Shown in pieces: positions 1-8,434 of a stretch of 64,000 nt of DNA. Within the stretch, counting starts at the first letter, position 1. Each line of letters opens with the position of its first letter. Location: contig NZ_PPCG01000020.1 in assembly GCF_002913745.1 (NCBI RefSeq), forward strand, positions 1 to 64,000, in the 5' to 3' direction. The position numbers and the translations under genes were made by a program. The notes beneath the pieces were generated by a model that worked only from the letters and a program-made list of their open reading frames with translations, was not told the origin of the DNA and ran no database searches. This stretch comes from Campylobacter concisus (lineage in GTDB: Bacteria > Campylobacterota > Campylobacteria > Campylobacterales > Campylobacteraceae).

Positions 1-16
1 GTTTTAAAGGGTGAAT

Positions 17-886
17 GTGAAGCTAAAAATCGGCATTATTGGCTATTGCAGCACAGGTAAAAAACATTATTTAGAGCTTAGACGCTCAAACGAGTTTGAA
101 ATTTGTGGCATTTTTGACAAAGACAATGTTGATGAGTTTTGCAGAGCTGATTTTTATACTGATTTTAAAGAATTTATAGAGGTTGCCCAGCCTCAAGCAG
201 TCGTGCTTTGCTCGCCAAGAGAGGAGATGGTGGAGGCATTTTGCCAGTGTGCAAAATATTGTCAAAATATCCTCATTTCACGTCCAGTTTTTAAAAGTAT
301 CGCAGATCTTAAAGAGATAAAATATGCCGCCAAAACAAACAAAACTAGGGTTTGCACAGGCATTTCGGAGCGTTTTAATCCAACTATTTTGTCACTTAAA
401 AAAGCACTTTTAAAAGAAGAGGAAATTTATAGCATTTCTATAGCTCATTTTAAGCCACTTTGTGACGGAAATATCATAAATGAGCTCTCAGTTTCTGACA
501 TTGACCTAGCAAAAAATATCATAAATTCTGAAGTCAGCGACTTTTACTACACTCAAACAAACAAGACAAATGCCAAAAGTGCCGATAACGCGGCGATAAG
601 CTTTAAAAGTAAAAATCAAATTCTAGTGCATATCACTGACTCATTTTGTGGCTCACTAGAGCGCTTTAAGATAGAGGTAAATGCGAAAAATGGCGTCTAT
701 TTTGGCGATCTTATCGATCACAAACTTCATCAAGTGAGCGAAAATGGACAGATGAATTTAAAGATAGATACAAATAGTAGCGAACTAAAAGCGCAATACG
801 AGGCCTTTTACGATCTTTGCCAAAGTGGCGAGAGCAGCGAACTTTCAAACATTGATGACGCGATAAAAATAAGAGAACTATTTTGA
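17..886 (+). CDS. Gfo/Idh/MocA-family NAD(P)-dependent oxidoreductase
   Basis: The N-terminus (KIGIIGYCSTGKKHY) is a Rossmann dinucleotide-binding turn, and the middle (AVVLCSPREEMVEAFCQCA, then the CTGISERFNP stretch) follows the Gfo/Idh/MocA dehydrogenase layout, with an alpha/beta C-terminal domain. The substrate cannot be told from sequence. At about 290 residues it is slightly shorter than typical members. A GTG at 11 is also in frame, but AAAGG at 6-10 sits directly against it, while the GTG at 17 has 6 nt spacing, so I start at 17. Its TGA overlaps the ATG of hemH by one base, which implies translational coupling; the same pairing with hemH is known in C. jejuni. Confidence 0.8.
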   Translation: MKLKIGIIGYCSTGKKHYLELRRSNEFEICGIFDKDNVDEFCRADFYTDFKEFIEVAQPQAVVLCSPREEMVEAFCQCAKYCQNILISRPVFKSIADLKEIKYAAKTNKTRVCTGISERFNPTILSLKKALLKEEEIYSISIAHFKPLCDGNIINELSVSDIDLAKNIINSEVSDFYYTQTNKTNAKSADNAAISFKSKNQILVHITDSFCGSLERFKIEVNAKNGVYFGDLIDHKLHQVSENGQMNLKIDTNSSELKAQYEAFYDLCQSGESSELSNIDDAIKIRELF

Positions 887-1839
887 TGAAAAAAGCTCTT
901 TTGCTTTTAAATATGGGCGGTGCAAACAGCCTTGACGATGTCGAAATTTTCTTAACAAATATGTTTAATGACCCATATATTTTGGGTATAAAAAATAAAT
1001 TTTTAAGAAAATTTGTAGCTTTCATGATCACAAAAGGCAGGCTAAAAACTGCGAAGCGCAACTACGAGCAAATAGGCGGAAAGTCGCCACTTTGCGAGCT
1101 TACAGCTAAGCTTTGTGAGAAAATTTCAAGCCTTAAAAGCGAATTTGACGCGGTTGATTTTGCGATGAACTACACTTCGCCATTTGTAAAAGATGTGCTA
1201 AAAAAGTATGAAAAATTTGATGAGATAGTGCTTTTACCACTCTATCCTCACCACTCACAAACTACGATAACCTCGAGCTTAGCTGATTTTAAAAAGGCAA
1301 AAGAGGAGCTTAATCTAAAAGCTAAAATTTCACTTTGTAAGCCATTTTATGATGATGACGCTTACAATAAGATCATTATCTCCCACATCCGTGAAGCGGT
1401 AAAAGATACCGATATAAGCGATGTTAGCCTCATCTTTTCAGCTCACTCTTTACCTCGCAAGATCATTGAAAAGGGCGATATCTACGAAAAACACATAAAC
1501 GAACATGTGCAAATTTTAAGCAAAATGCTAAAAGAGCAGGGGCTAAATTTTAAAGGTGTGAGCCTTGCTTATCAGTCGCGTCTTGGCCCAGTTAAATGGC
1601 TAGAACCATCGCTAAATGAGGCTTTGGCAAAGTGCGAAAATAAAAAAGCGCTTATCTATCCACTATCTTTTTGCATAGACAACTCTGAGACCATTTTTGA
1701 GCTAGTTATCGAGTACGCTAAGCTTGCAAAAGAGCTAAGCTTTAGCTTTTATAAAGTGGTAGAGTGTCCAAATTTTAGCGATGAATTTGCTAGTTTTATC
1801 CTAGAAAAGTCAAAAAACACTAGAGAATTTAGCCTTTAG
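886..1839 (+). CDS. hemH: Ferrochelatase
   Basis: Inserts Fe2+ into protoporphyrin IX in the last step of haem b synthesis; soluble or peripheral at the inner membrane. It opens with the family signature KKALLLLNMGG, carries LLPLYPHHSQTTITSS around residue 120, the catalytic-histidine motif FSAHSLP near residue 187, YQSRLGPVKWLEPS, and the metal-side acidic motif near DNSETIFE. The length of 317 residues is normal. A TTG at 883 is in frame, but the ATG at 886 matches the family and overlaps the upstream TGA as TGATG. Haem supply links it to the cytochrome and cbb3-oxidase assembly genes elsewhere in the window. Confidence 0.95.
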   Translation: MKKALLLLNMGGANSLDDVEIFLTNMFNDPYILGIKNKFLRKFVAFMITKGRLKTAKRNYEQIGGKSPLCELTAKLCEKISSLKSEFDAVDFAMNYTSPFVKDVLKKYEKFDEIVLLPLYPHHSQTTITSSLADFKKAKEELNLKAKISLCKPFYDDDAYNKIIISHIREAVKDTDISDVSLIFSAHSLPRKIIEKGDIYEKHINEHVQILSKMLKEQGLNFKGVSLAYQSRLGPVKWLEPSLNEALAKCENKKALIYPLSFCIDNSETIFELVIEYAKLAKELSFSFYKVVECPNFSDEFASFILEKSKNTREFSL

Positions 1840-1854
1840 GAATAAATCTTGCTT
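1836..1854 (+). promoter_or_regulatory. Sigma-54 (RpoN) promoter for the 1887 gene
   Basis: GG at 1839-1840 and GC at 1851-1852 are separated by exactly 10 bases inside TTTAGGAATAAATCTTGCTT, matching the Campylobacter -24/-12 pattern and the site before flgB (5546-5563) in spacing and in the TTGCTT element. The -24 GG overlaps the hemH stop codon. Initiation about 12 nt downstream would give a leader of roughly 20 nt ending in a strong ribosome site, AAAAGGAGA at 1875-1883. Confidence 0.7.
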
Positions 1855-1886
1855 ATAAAAAGCATCTCAAATTTAAAAGGAGATGT

Positions 1887-2348
1887 ATGAAGGTTCAAAA
1901 TAACGATATTATCGATTATTTGTTGCAGTCAGGCTCAAGCAAAACTAAAGATAAAAAAAATAGTTTTGATGAAATTTTAAGTCTAACGCTTGATAAGATC
2001 ACAAGCGAGGCAAAGGTTTCAGACAAGCTTGAGCAGTTTAAGAAAAGGCTTACAGAGATCGGTGCTGCTGGCTTTGTGAATGAGCTAAATTCAAACAAAA
2101 TAGAAGAGAAAATAGCTCAGAAAAAAGAGGAGCTAACCGAGCTTTTAAGCATAAATGATCCGACTAAAACGCAGGATCAAAAAAATGAGCTACTTAAAAT
2201 CATGGATAAAATTTTAAGTGACTACCGCAAAGAGCTAAACATGGCACTTACGAGCCAAACACTGCTTGAGAAGCAAAATAGCCTTGGCAAAAATACAAAT
2301 AATTCTGTAAATTTAAGCTCTGTCTTAAATGAACTTGGACTTGCATAA
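1887..2348 (+). CDS. Unrecognised 153-residue helical protein, probably RpoN-regulated
   Basis: I do not recognise the family. The product is charged, Lys/Glu-rich and mostly predicted helix, with a stretch rich in heptad-like EEKIAQKKEELTELL around residues 70-90, a low-complexity Asn/Ser patch near the C-terminus and no signal peptide or membrane segment. The ATG at 1887 has a strong ribosome site. The sigma-54 promoter just upstream, and its location facing the fliE-flgC-flgB operon across pbp, suggest a flagellar or motility role, for instance a secretion-associated factor or cytosolic chaperone. That function is inference from regulation only. Confidence 0.75.
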   Translation: MKVQNNDIIDYLLQSGSSKTKDKKNSFDEILSLTLDKITSEAKVSDKLEQFKKRLTEIGAAGFVNELNSNKIEEKIAQKKEELTELLSINDPTKTQDQKNELLKIMDKILSDYRKELNMALTSQTLLEKQNSLGKNTNNSVNLSSVLNELGLA

Positions 2349-2384
2349 ATTTTGGATTTAGGCCACTTGCCTAGATCCAAATTT
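2348..2384 (+). terminator. Hairpin terminator between the 1887 gene and pbp
   Basis: TTTGGATTTAGG (2351-2362) pairs with CCTAGATCCAAA (2370-2381) with one G-U wobble across a 7-nt loop; A/T-rich flanks extend the stem. It lies between convergent genes and could serve both strands. Confidence 0.6.
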
Positions 2385-2436
2385 CTACTTTAAACTCTAA
2401 ATTTGAAATTTAATATTTATATCTTAGAAGTTAAAT

Positions 2437-4269
2437 TTAATCTAAAGCCGGTTTTTGTTTTGCTTTGTCGTTTTTGAGCTTGTCTTTTTTGGCTTCAAAC
2501 TCAGCTATGACATTAGGATCTGGGAATAAATAGCCATCTTCAACCATTAGATCAACGGCCTTTTTAAATGTCGGCAACGCACTTTGCGCACCAAAGTAGT
2601 AGTAAGGTTTTTTAGGGTCTCTTGCTAAAACGCCTATGGTGTAGCTGTTGCCTCTTGTGTCGTTTACGAAGCCAAAAAACGAGCCGTTATAGGTGTTGCT
2701 ATATCCGCCTTTGCCAGAAGCGATGTGTGCGGTGCCAGTTTTACCGCCTATCTCAAGACCTGGTGTAAATGCCTTTAAGCCAGTACCTTTTTCAACTGTT
2801 TTTATCAAAATTCTCTTCATTATCTTTGCGGTCTCTTGCGAGATGACCTGTGCTGGCTCTGCTTTTGGCAGATCGTAGCGCTTGCCGTTTCGCTCCAAAT
2901 ATGCCACCATGTGCGGCGTCACCTCGATGCCTTTGTTGTTAAAGGTGTTATAAGCTTTTAAAAGCTGCATAAATGTCGCTTGAAGGCCGTATCCGTAGCT
3001 AACTGTCGCTTTATAGGTTGATGAGTTTAGTTTAGTAACCGTTGGCATCATACCTACTTGCTCGTATGGCAGATCGATGCCGGTCTTTCTTGAAAAGCCA
3101 AAATTTAAAAGCCTTTGATAAATTTGAGGACCATTTAGGCGTTCTACTAGCTGGATCATGCCGATGTTTGAGCTATGCACGATGATGTCTTCAGCGCTCA
3201 TAAAAGGCTCTGGGTGGGTATCTTTGATGATCCTTTTGCCTAGCTGATAGCGACCGTTGTATGTATTTACTAGCTCAAAAGGATTTACCTTTTTTTCTTG
3301 AAGCAGTATGGAGAAGATAAATGGCTTAAAAACCGATCCAACCTCGTATGCATACTCGCTTGCGCTCGAATTTAGTGCGCTGTAATCTTGCTTTCTTATG
3401 TTTGAGGGGTCGTATCTTGAGCTAGAAGCTAGGGCTAAAATTTCGCCATTTTTGCTATTCATAATGCAGATGATTAACTCTTTTGCGTCTAAAAATTCAC
3501 GCTTTTCGTCTAAAATTTGCTCTAACTTGGTCTGAAATTTAAGCGGTATAGAGAGCACTGCGTTGTAGCCATCGACCCTTGTTGCTAAATTTGAATCGCT
3601 GGTTAGGATTATATTGTTGCCGATATCGCGCGGACCAAGGATTTTGGCGTTTTGTATCGGAGCTAGATAGTCCTCGTAGTATCTCTCAAGTCCTTTTACG
3701 CCTTTACTTTTGGTAAGTGCGTCGCTCTCTGTTTTGCTCACGTAGCCAATAGCTGGCGTTAAGGCGTCTTTTGACATAAATTTACGGTTTTGACCGCTCT
3801 CCATTACGCGCATACCTTGAAACGAGGCAAGCCCAGTCTTTGGGTCAAGATATGAGATCAAAATGCCCTTGCGGTTTAGCTTTCTAGAGAGCTCTTGAAG
3901 GTAGGTAGCGCCCTTTGCGTCGATGCTGTAAGAGAGCGTGACAAGGCCTTTTGTGCCATTTATGATCTTTCTTACTTTGTTTGGATCGTCACCGCTATAA
4001 AGCGAGTAGAGCTTGATAAACATCTCTTTTTTGTTTGGATCGATGTTTCTGGTGTCAAGCATCACTTTGTAGAGTTTTTGGCTTGATGAGATGCTAAAGC
4101 CGTCTTTTGTGACGATATTGCCGCGGATTGCGGTATTTACGTCGCTTGTTTGAAGCTTAGGAAGCTTTCGCTCGATGCTTGCTCTATAAAATATAACGAG
4201 CACAAAGATTGAAATTCCAAAAGTAATTAATAAAAAAAGTATGGTTATTTTTGATTTTCTGGAATTCAT
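2437..4269 (-). CDS. pbpB: Transpeptidase penicillin-binding protein (PBP2/FtsI class B)
   Basis: Class B PBP that cross-links septal or lateral peptidoglycan from the inner-membrane outer face. One membrane anchor lies at about residues 8-28, followed by a PBP dimerisation domain and the transpeptidase domain. All three catalytic motifs are visible: SVFK (about 312-315, nucleophile serine), SSN (about 366-368) and KTGT (about 510-513). The C-terminal tail is Lys/Asp-rich. It follows fliE by 8 nt and looks like the last gene of the flagellar rod operon, the same arrangement as in C. jejuni. The sequence alone does not settle whether it is the divisome enzyme FtsI, though C. jejuni naming and the single such gene here favour it. 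Confidence 0.88.
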   Translation of the reverse strand: MNSRKSKITILFLLITFGISIFVLVIFYRASIERKLPKLQTSDVNTAIRGNIVTKDGFSISSSQKLYKVMLDTRNIDPNKKEMFIKLYSLYSGDDPNKVRKIINGTKGLVTLSYSIDAKGATYLQELSRKLNRKGILISYLDPKTGLASFQGMRVMESGQNRKFMSKDALTPAIGYVSKTESDALTKSKGVKGLERYYEDYLAPIQNAKILGPRDIGNNIILTSDSNLATRVDGYNAVLSIPLKFQTKLEQILDEKREFLDAKELIICIMNSKNGEILALASSSRYDPSNIRKQDYSALNSSASEYAYEVGSVFKPFIFSILLQEKKVNPFELVNTYNGRYQLGKRIIKDTHPEPFMSAEDIIVHSSNIGMIQLVERLNGPQIYQRLLNFGFSRKTGIDLPYEQVGMMPTVTKLNSSTYKATVSYGYGLQATFMQLLKAYNTFNNKGIEVTPHMVAYLERNGKRYDLPKAEPAQVISQETAKIMKRILIKTVEKGTGLKAFTPGLEIGGKTGTAHIASGKGGYSNTYNGSFFGFVNDTRGNSYTIGVLARDPKKPYYYFGAQSALPTFKKAVDLMVEDGYLFPDPNVIAEFEAKKDKLKNDKAKQKPALD

Positions 4270-4277
4270 TCAATGGC

Positions 4278-4571
4278 TTAAATTTGCGTTCTTGAAATTT
4301 CTTTGTATGCGCTTAGCGCTTTGTTGCGAATTTCTAGCATAAGCTTCATGCTGGTCTCCGCCTTGCCTATGGCGATAGCTGCTTGGTGCAAGTCTTTTAC
4401 CTCGCCAGTTGCGAGATCAGCTATGGCTTTATCGGCATTTATTTGAACCTTGTTTAGCTCTTTTAAAGAGTCGTTTAGTGCGTTTTCAAAGCCACCTTCT
4501 TCGCCTGCTTTTGCTATTTTGCTTGAATTTTCGTTTTTGTTTAACTTATCTAAATTTATGCTATTTATCAT
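4278..4571 (-). CDS. fliE: Flagellar hook-basal body protein FliE
   Basis: A 97-residue MS-ring/rod junction protein exported through the flagellar type III system. It shows the family pattern: a disordered N-terminus, FENALNDSLKELNKVQINADKAI in the middle, and the C-terminal signature with GKAETSMKLMLEIRNKALSAYKEI. The ATG at 4571 overlaps the last base of the flgC stop codon, so it is translationally coupled in flgB-flgC-fliE. Confidence 0.95.
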   Translation of the reverse strand: MINSINLDKLNKNENSSKIAKAGEEGGFENALNDSLKELNKVQINADKAIADLATGEVKDLHQAAIAIGKAETSMKLMLEIRNKALSAYKEISRTQI

Positions 4572-5071
4572 TATGCTTGTCCTGAAATAAGTGATATCGC
4601 ACTTTGTGCTATTGTCTTTGCGTTTTGAAATGACGCTACATTTGCTTGATAAGCCCTTGTTGCCTCGAGCAAGTCAGCCATCTCGATGACTGGATTTATA
4701 TTTGGAAATGCGACGTAGCCATTTGCATTTGCGTCTGGGTGGCTTGGGTCGTATTTTAGTTGAAAGTCCTTGTCGTCACGCACCACTTTATCTACGATCA
4801 CGCTAGTTAGGGCAGGGTGAGCGTTTTTAGGTGAGCTTGGATCATCGAGTGGATTTTCATAGTCAAGCAGACTTTGTGAGCTTTTAAGCTGATCGTTTAA
4901 AATTTTATCAAAGTTCATCTCTTTAAAAATGACCTCTTGTCTTCTGTAAGGTCCGCCCTCAGCCGTTCTTGTGGTTTGAGCGTTTGCTATGTTTGAGCTG
5001 ATGACGTTCATCCTGAAGCGTTGCGCGCTTAGTCCATATCCGCTAATATCAAAATCATTTAAGTATGACAT
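4571..5071 (-). CDS. flgC: Flagellar proximal rod protein FlgC
   Basis: Rod component exported by the flagellar type III apparatus. The N-terminal rod motif (FDISGYGLSAQRFRMNVIS then SNIANAQTTRT) and the C-terminal helix ending in MADLLEATRAYQANVASFQ are diagnostic, and the length of 166 residues is normal. There are tandem ATGs at 5074 and 5071; the Shine-Dalgarno AGGAG is 2 nt from the first and 5 nt from the second, so I prefer 5071, which also gives the MSYxxxFDISGYGL start usual for the family. Confidence 0.95.
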   Translation of the reverse strand: MSYLNDFDISGYGLSAQRFRMNVISSNIANAQTTRTAEGGPYRRQEVIFKEMNFDKILNDQLKSSQSLLDYENPLDDPSSPKNAHPALTSVIVDKVVRDDKDFQLKYDPSHPDANANGYVAFPNINPVIEMADLLEATRAYQANVASFQNAKTIAQSAISLISGQA

Positions 5072-5079
5072 CATCTCTC

Positions 5080-5514
5080 CTAGTTCTTAGCACTTGCGTC
5101 TATTACGCTTTTAAAGATATTGCCCTGGGCCTTGTATGCGCTATCAAGGGCGTTTATCATAACTGTATTTTTGCCCATTTCTGTTGTCTCAACATCAAGA
5201 TCAACCGTGTTTGCATCGTTTCTAGCCATGTGGCCATCGCGCAAGAAAATTTGAGCTGTGTCACTTTTTGGGAAATCAACCGCAGCCATGTGTGCTTCGT
5301 TTGTTTTAGCTAAATTTAGTTTTTTGCTCTCTGAAACGTTGTAAATTTCATTTGCTTTTTCTCTTAAAACATCTTCAAATCTTATATCTCTAGCCTTGTA
5401 AAATGGCGTATCAACATTTGCAAGGTTACCAGAGATGAGCTTTTGGCGTAGCTCTCTGCCTGCAAGGGCTGATTCGACGAGTGGGCTAGATTTTGATCTA
5501 TCTAAAACAAACAT
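5080..5514 (-). CDS. flgB: Flagellar proximal rod protein FlgB
   Basis: First gene of the rod operon. The flagellar rod motif RQKLISGNLANVDTPFYKAR is near residues 24-43, and the C-terminus has the expected helical region ending ALDSAYKAQGNIFKSVI. A 144-residue length is typical. It is preceded by a clear sigma-54 promoter and a ribosome site AGAAGGA, so it should be switched on with the middle flagellar class controlled by FlgSR/RpoN in Campylobacter (known regulation in C. jejuni; inferred here). Confidence 0.95.
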   Translation of the reverse strand: MFVLDRSKSSPLVESALAGRELRQKLISGNLANVDTPFYKARDIRFEDVLREKANEIYNVSESKKLNLAKTNEAHMAAVDFPKSDTAQIFLRDGHMARNDANTVDLDVETTEMGKNTVMINALDSAYKAQGNIFKSVIDASAKN

Positions 5515-5545
5515 TTAAAGTCCTTCTAAAATTTCACACATTTAT

Positions 5546-5563
5546 AAGCAAATGATGTTCCAA
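5546..5563 (-). promoter_or_regulatory. Sigma-54 promoter of the flgB-flgC-fliE operon
   Basis: On the minus strand the sequence TTGGAACATCATTTGCTT has GG and GC separated by 10 bases, an excellent match to the Campylobacter RpoN consensus (GGAAC-N5-TTGCTT type). It lies about 30 nt upstream of the flgB start, leaving a short leader with an AGAAGGA ribosome site. Confidence 0.85.
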
Positions 5564-5576
5564 ATATAAGGCAAAT

Positions 5577-6173
5577 TTATTTTGTTTCATAGATTTTTGC
5601 CAAATCTTCTTTCATTTTTGTGACTTTTATGCCGCCAAGATAGTATTTAACTCCGTATTGTCCGCTATCTACGTCTGTTAAAATTTGATATTCGCCGTTT
5701 TTTATCACCACTTTAAAAGGTAGTGCGATCTCGTGTTTGTATTCGATATCTCTTACGATTTGCTCGGCAAGCCTGTCATTTATCTTTTGATCGTTTGTTA
5801 TGAAGTAGTAGGCATTAAATTTTTGCATAAATTCATGCAAAACATACTCATTTGTGACATTTTCAAAGTGAGTTAGTCCAATTAGCGTAAATTTATCTTT
5901 GTTTTCAAGCTGATATTTTGTAAGCTCGGCTGCCTCTTTTTGACAAGGTGGGCAAAATGTGCCAAAAATGTCGATCATTAAAACCTTATTTTCATCATTT
6001 TTGATAGCAAAGCCATGATCTTTTCTAACTAAAGTAAGCTCCTTGCCGCTTACATCTACAAGCTTAATCTCTTCGTTTGGGCTAAATTCTTTAAAATTTG
6101 CACTGCTGCTTTCTTCTTCGCCACAACCAAAAAAAGCAAATAAAGCGATTATTAAAACAAGTAAATTTTTCAT
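5577..6173 (-). CDS. Thioredoxin-like (TlpA/ResA type) lipoprotein
   Basis: Predicted lipoprotein: a short hydrophobic signal ends in the lipobox FAFFGC near residue 17. The thioredoxin fold follows with the active-site motif FCPPC at about residues 73-77 in MLMIDIFGTFCPPCQKEA. The product is therefore likely a membrane-tethered periplasmic thiol-disulfide oxidoreductase, perhaps reductant for cytochrome c or other periplasmic cysteines; the partner cannot be read from sequence. It lies 8 nt downstream of smpB and is the last gene of the minus-strand block that starts at pepF, the order also known from C. jejuni. Confidence 0.85.
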   Translation of the reverse strand: MKNLLVLIIALFAFFGCGEEESSSANFKEFSPNEEIKLVDVSGKELTLVRKDHGFAIKNDENKVLMIDIFGTFCPPCQKEAAELTKYQLENKDKFTLIGLTHFENVTNEYVLHEFMQKFNAYYFITNDQKINDRLAEQIVRDIEYKHEIALPFKVVIKNGEYQILTDVDSGQYGVKYYLGGIKVTKMKEDLAKIYETK

Positions 6174-6181
6174 CTTATCCC

Positions 6182-6637
6182 TTAAACATATCTTTTTATG
6201 GCAGCTCTTGCCTCTTTGTCTGCCTCGCGTCTTTTTAAAGTCTCGCGCTTGTCGTGCAAATTTTTACCTTTTGCAAGGGCCAGCCTTGCTTTTACGATGT
6301 TTTTATCGCTTAGATAAAGTGTTAAAACAACTAGAGCAAGCCCATCTTGTGAGACTTGACCGAAAATTTTATCGATCTGCTTTCTATGCATCAAAAGTTT
6401 TCTGGCTGCTCGCTCATTTAAACGAAATGCGCTGTGTGTGGTTTCAAGATAGCTGATATGGGCGTTTAGTAAGAAAAGCTCACCTTTTATGACGCGCACA
6501 AAGCTATCTTTTAAATTTGCTCTGCCAGCCCTTAGAGCCTTGACTTCGCTGCCTTTTAAAACGATGCCAGCCTCAAAGGTCTCAAGTATGCTAAAGTCAT
6601 GCAAAGCTTTTTTGTTTTTTGCTAGATCTTTTATCAA
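6182..6637 (-). CDS. smpB: SsrA-binding protein SmpB
   Basis: Binds tmRNA and delivers it to stalled ribosomes for trans-translation. The 151 residues show the OB-fold signature ([38 protein letters not shown]) and the basic C-terminal tail ([20 protein letters not shown]) that enters the mRNA channel. The start is a TTG at 6637 with an AAAGG-type ribosome site. tmRNA itself is not in the window. Its neighbour two genes upstream of truB, the SspB-like protein, could belong to the same quality-control pathway. Confidence 0.95.
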   Translation of the reverse strand: MIKDLAKNKKALHDFSILETFEAGIVLKGSEVKALRAGRANLKDSFVRVIKGELFLLNAHISYLETTHSAFRLNERAARKLLMHRKQIDKIFGQVSQDGLALVVLTLYLSDKNIVKARLALAKGKNLHDKRETLKRREADKEARAAIKRYV

Positions 6638-6648
6638 AATTTTACCTT

Positions 6649-7392
6649 TTATTTTACGCTAAATACGCTACTGCCGCTACCGCTTAGAAATTTATCCCTA
6701 AACTCATTCATCTGTGGATAGAGCTTAAAGCATGGGGCAAAAAGATCGTTTAGCTCCTCGTTTTTATAAATTTCAAGTAGCTCTTTGCTCTTTAAATTTT
6801 GCATCTTTTTTGCAGCATTAACGTCTATGTATTGTAAGAAATTGCTTCTAAATTCTTGATAAACCATCGGTGTGGAGCAAAAAACATTTGGCGTGAAAAT
6901 ATTTAAATTTGGCACTTCATCGTCAAATTCTTCTATGATCTCGCCTATGCCACTTACATTTGCTGCCTTGTAACCGCTTACAAAAAAGGCCACATCTGCG
7001 CCGATTTTGGAGGCTATTTGCATCAAATTTTCGCGTTTTATATTTAAATTTAGCTCGTCATTTACCATAAGTAAAAAGGTGGCGGCGTTTGAACTGCCTC
7101 CTCCTAGACCAGCACCTATTGGGATTTGTTTGTTGATGATGATTTTATGAGAGCTAAAAAACTCATCTAGCTCGTTTGAAAAGCCAGCTTTTTTTAGCTC
7201 GTCTATCGCTTTTTGGATGATGTTTTCTTTTATCTCTTTGTTGTCGCATTCGATAGCAAAAGAATTTGACTTTTCAAAATAAATTTCATCAAAAAGCTGC
7301 TCGCAAAGAACAAAACGTGACAAAATTTCGTGGTAGTTGCCTCTGGTGCCAACTACCTTCAAAAATACGTTGATCTTTGCAAAGCTTTTCAT
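6649..7392 (-). CDS. ispE: 4-diphosphocytidyl-2-C-methyl-D-erythritol kinase
   Basis: GHMP kinase of the MEP isoprenoid pathway, phosphorylating CDP-ME with ATP. It starts with [13 protein letters not shown] and has the GHMP ATP-binding loop [14 protein letters not shown] at about residues 91-104; the C-terminal SGSGSSVF motif is present and the protein then ends abruptly, giving 247 residues, a little short but normal for Campylobacter. Its ATG overlaps the csrA stop by 4 nt (ATGA). Confidence 0.93.
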   Translation of the reverse strand: MKSFAKINVFLKVVGTRGNYHEILSRFVLCEQLFDEIYFEKSNSFAIECDNKEIKENIIQKAIDELKKAGFSNELDEFFSSHKIIINKQIPIGAGLGGGSSNAATFLLMVNDELNLNIKRENLMQIASKIGADVAFFVSGYKAANVSGIGEIIEEFDDEVPNLNIFTPNVFCSTPMVYQEFRSNFLQYIDVNAAKKMQNLKSKELLEIYKNEELNDLFAPCFKLYPQMNEFRDKFLSGSGSSVFSVK

Positions 7393-7619
7393 TTCTCGAT
7401 TTTTTTCGCAAGCTCGTGGATATCGGCTTCGCTTGCTTTTTTGGTGGCGTGGATATTTTCGTTTTTGATATCGTTTGCCAGCTCGCTTCTTAGTATCATT
7501 GTGTTGCGCGGGGCTTCGATACCAAGCTTAACGGTGCTTTTTGAGATACTTACTACGACGACTTTTATGTCGTTACCTAGTAAAATTTCTTCGTTTTCTT
7601 TTCTTGCTAAGATTAACAT
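7389..7619 (-). CDS. csrA: Carbon storage regulator CsrA
   Basis: Post-transcriptional regulator that binds GGA motifs in mRNA leaders; in Campylobacter it is antagonised by FliW and controls flagellin translation. MLILARKENEEILLGNDI at the N-terminus and GIEAPRNTMILR at about 33-44 are the standard RNA-binding strands. At 76 residues it is longer than the 61-residue E. coli protein, with the extended C-terminal helix common in Campylobacter. It overlaps truB by 7 nt upstream and ispE by 4 nt downstream. Confidence 0.97.
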   Translation of the reverse strand: MLILARKENEEILLGNDIKVVVVSISKSTVKLGIEAPRNTMILRSELANDIKNENIHATKKASEADIHELAKKIEK

Positions 7620-8434
7620 TTTTCTACCTTGTTTAAAGTGTAATTTATAGTATCATCCATGATTTGGATTACGCTCATAAATTTATCATAATTTAGCAAA
7701 TAAATTCCTTGTGTTTGTGTTTCAAAATCGTTAATTTTTAATTTCTTGCCGTCAAGTATGTTGTTAATGTCCCCAAAATACGTGTTTTGCTCAATATTTA
7801 AAAAATTGCAAATATTTAAAAATTTTTCATTTTCATAGCGAAATTTACCCTCGCTTACCCTCTTTAATGAGCTTAAAGTTACATTATAACCAACTTTTTG
7901 CCCAAAAATTTCTGCATAAGAGCGGATATAACTCCCCTCACTTACACTTAAACGAAGTGTCAAAAAAGGGTGTGAATAATTCAAAATTTCACTCTCATAA
8001 ATTTCCATTGTCTCTGGCTTTAGCTCAAATTCTTCGCCACTTCTTGCTAGCTTGTAAGCTCTTGTGCCATTTACATGTTTGGCGCTAAATTTTGGCGGGA
8101 CATAGCTTATCTTACCAGTTAGCTCGCCTCTTATGGCTTCAAGTTTTTCTAAATTTAGCTCTTTTACATTTGAAATTTCAGTGATATTTTCATTATCCAT
8201 GCTAGGACTGCTAGCTCCAAGCCAGATCGTCGCTTCATAGACCTTTGGGCTTTTGTCTAAAAATCTAAAAAATTTCGTATACGAGCCAAAAGCGACTATC
8301 AGACAGCCACTCGCAAATGGATCAAGCGTGCCTGAAAATCCAGCTTTTTTAACGCCATATTTTCTCTTTAGTCGTCCTAAAAAGTGGTTTGAGCTCATGC
8401 CAGCAGGCTTGTTTGCCACGAAAATGGCGTTCAT
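7613..8434 (-). CDS. truB: tRNA pseudouridine(55) synthase TruB
   Basis: Makes pseudouridine 55 in the T-loop of tRNA. The catalytic aspartate lies in KAGFSGTLDPFASGCL at about residue 38, with the opening FVANKPAGMSS and the YKLAR and GSYIRSYAEIFG motifs downstream. The 273 residues lack a long C-terminal PUA domain, which is usual for epsilonproteobacteria. Its ATG overlaps the uvrD stop as ATGA. Confidence 0.95.
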   Translation of the reverse strand: MNAIFVANKPAGMSSNHFLGRLKRKYGVKKAGFSGTLDPFASGCLIVAFGSYTKFFRFLDKSPKVYEATIWLGASSPSMDNENITEISNVKELNLEKLEAIRGELTGKISYVPPKFSAKHVNGTRAYKLARSGEEFELKPETMEIYESEILNYSHPFLTLRLSVSEGSYIRSYAEIFGQKVGYNVTLSSLKRVSEGKFRYENEKFLNICNFLNIEQNTYFGDINNILDGKKLKINDFETQTQGIYLLNYDKFMSVIQIMDDTINYTLNKVEKC

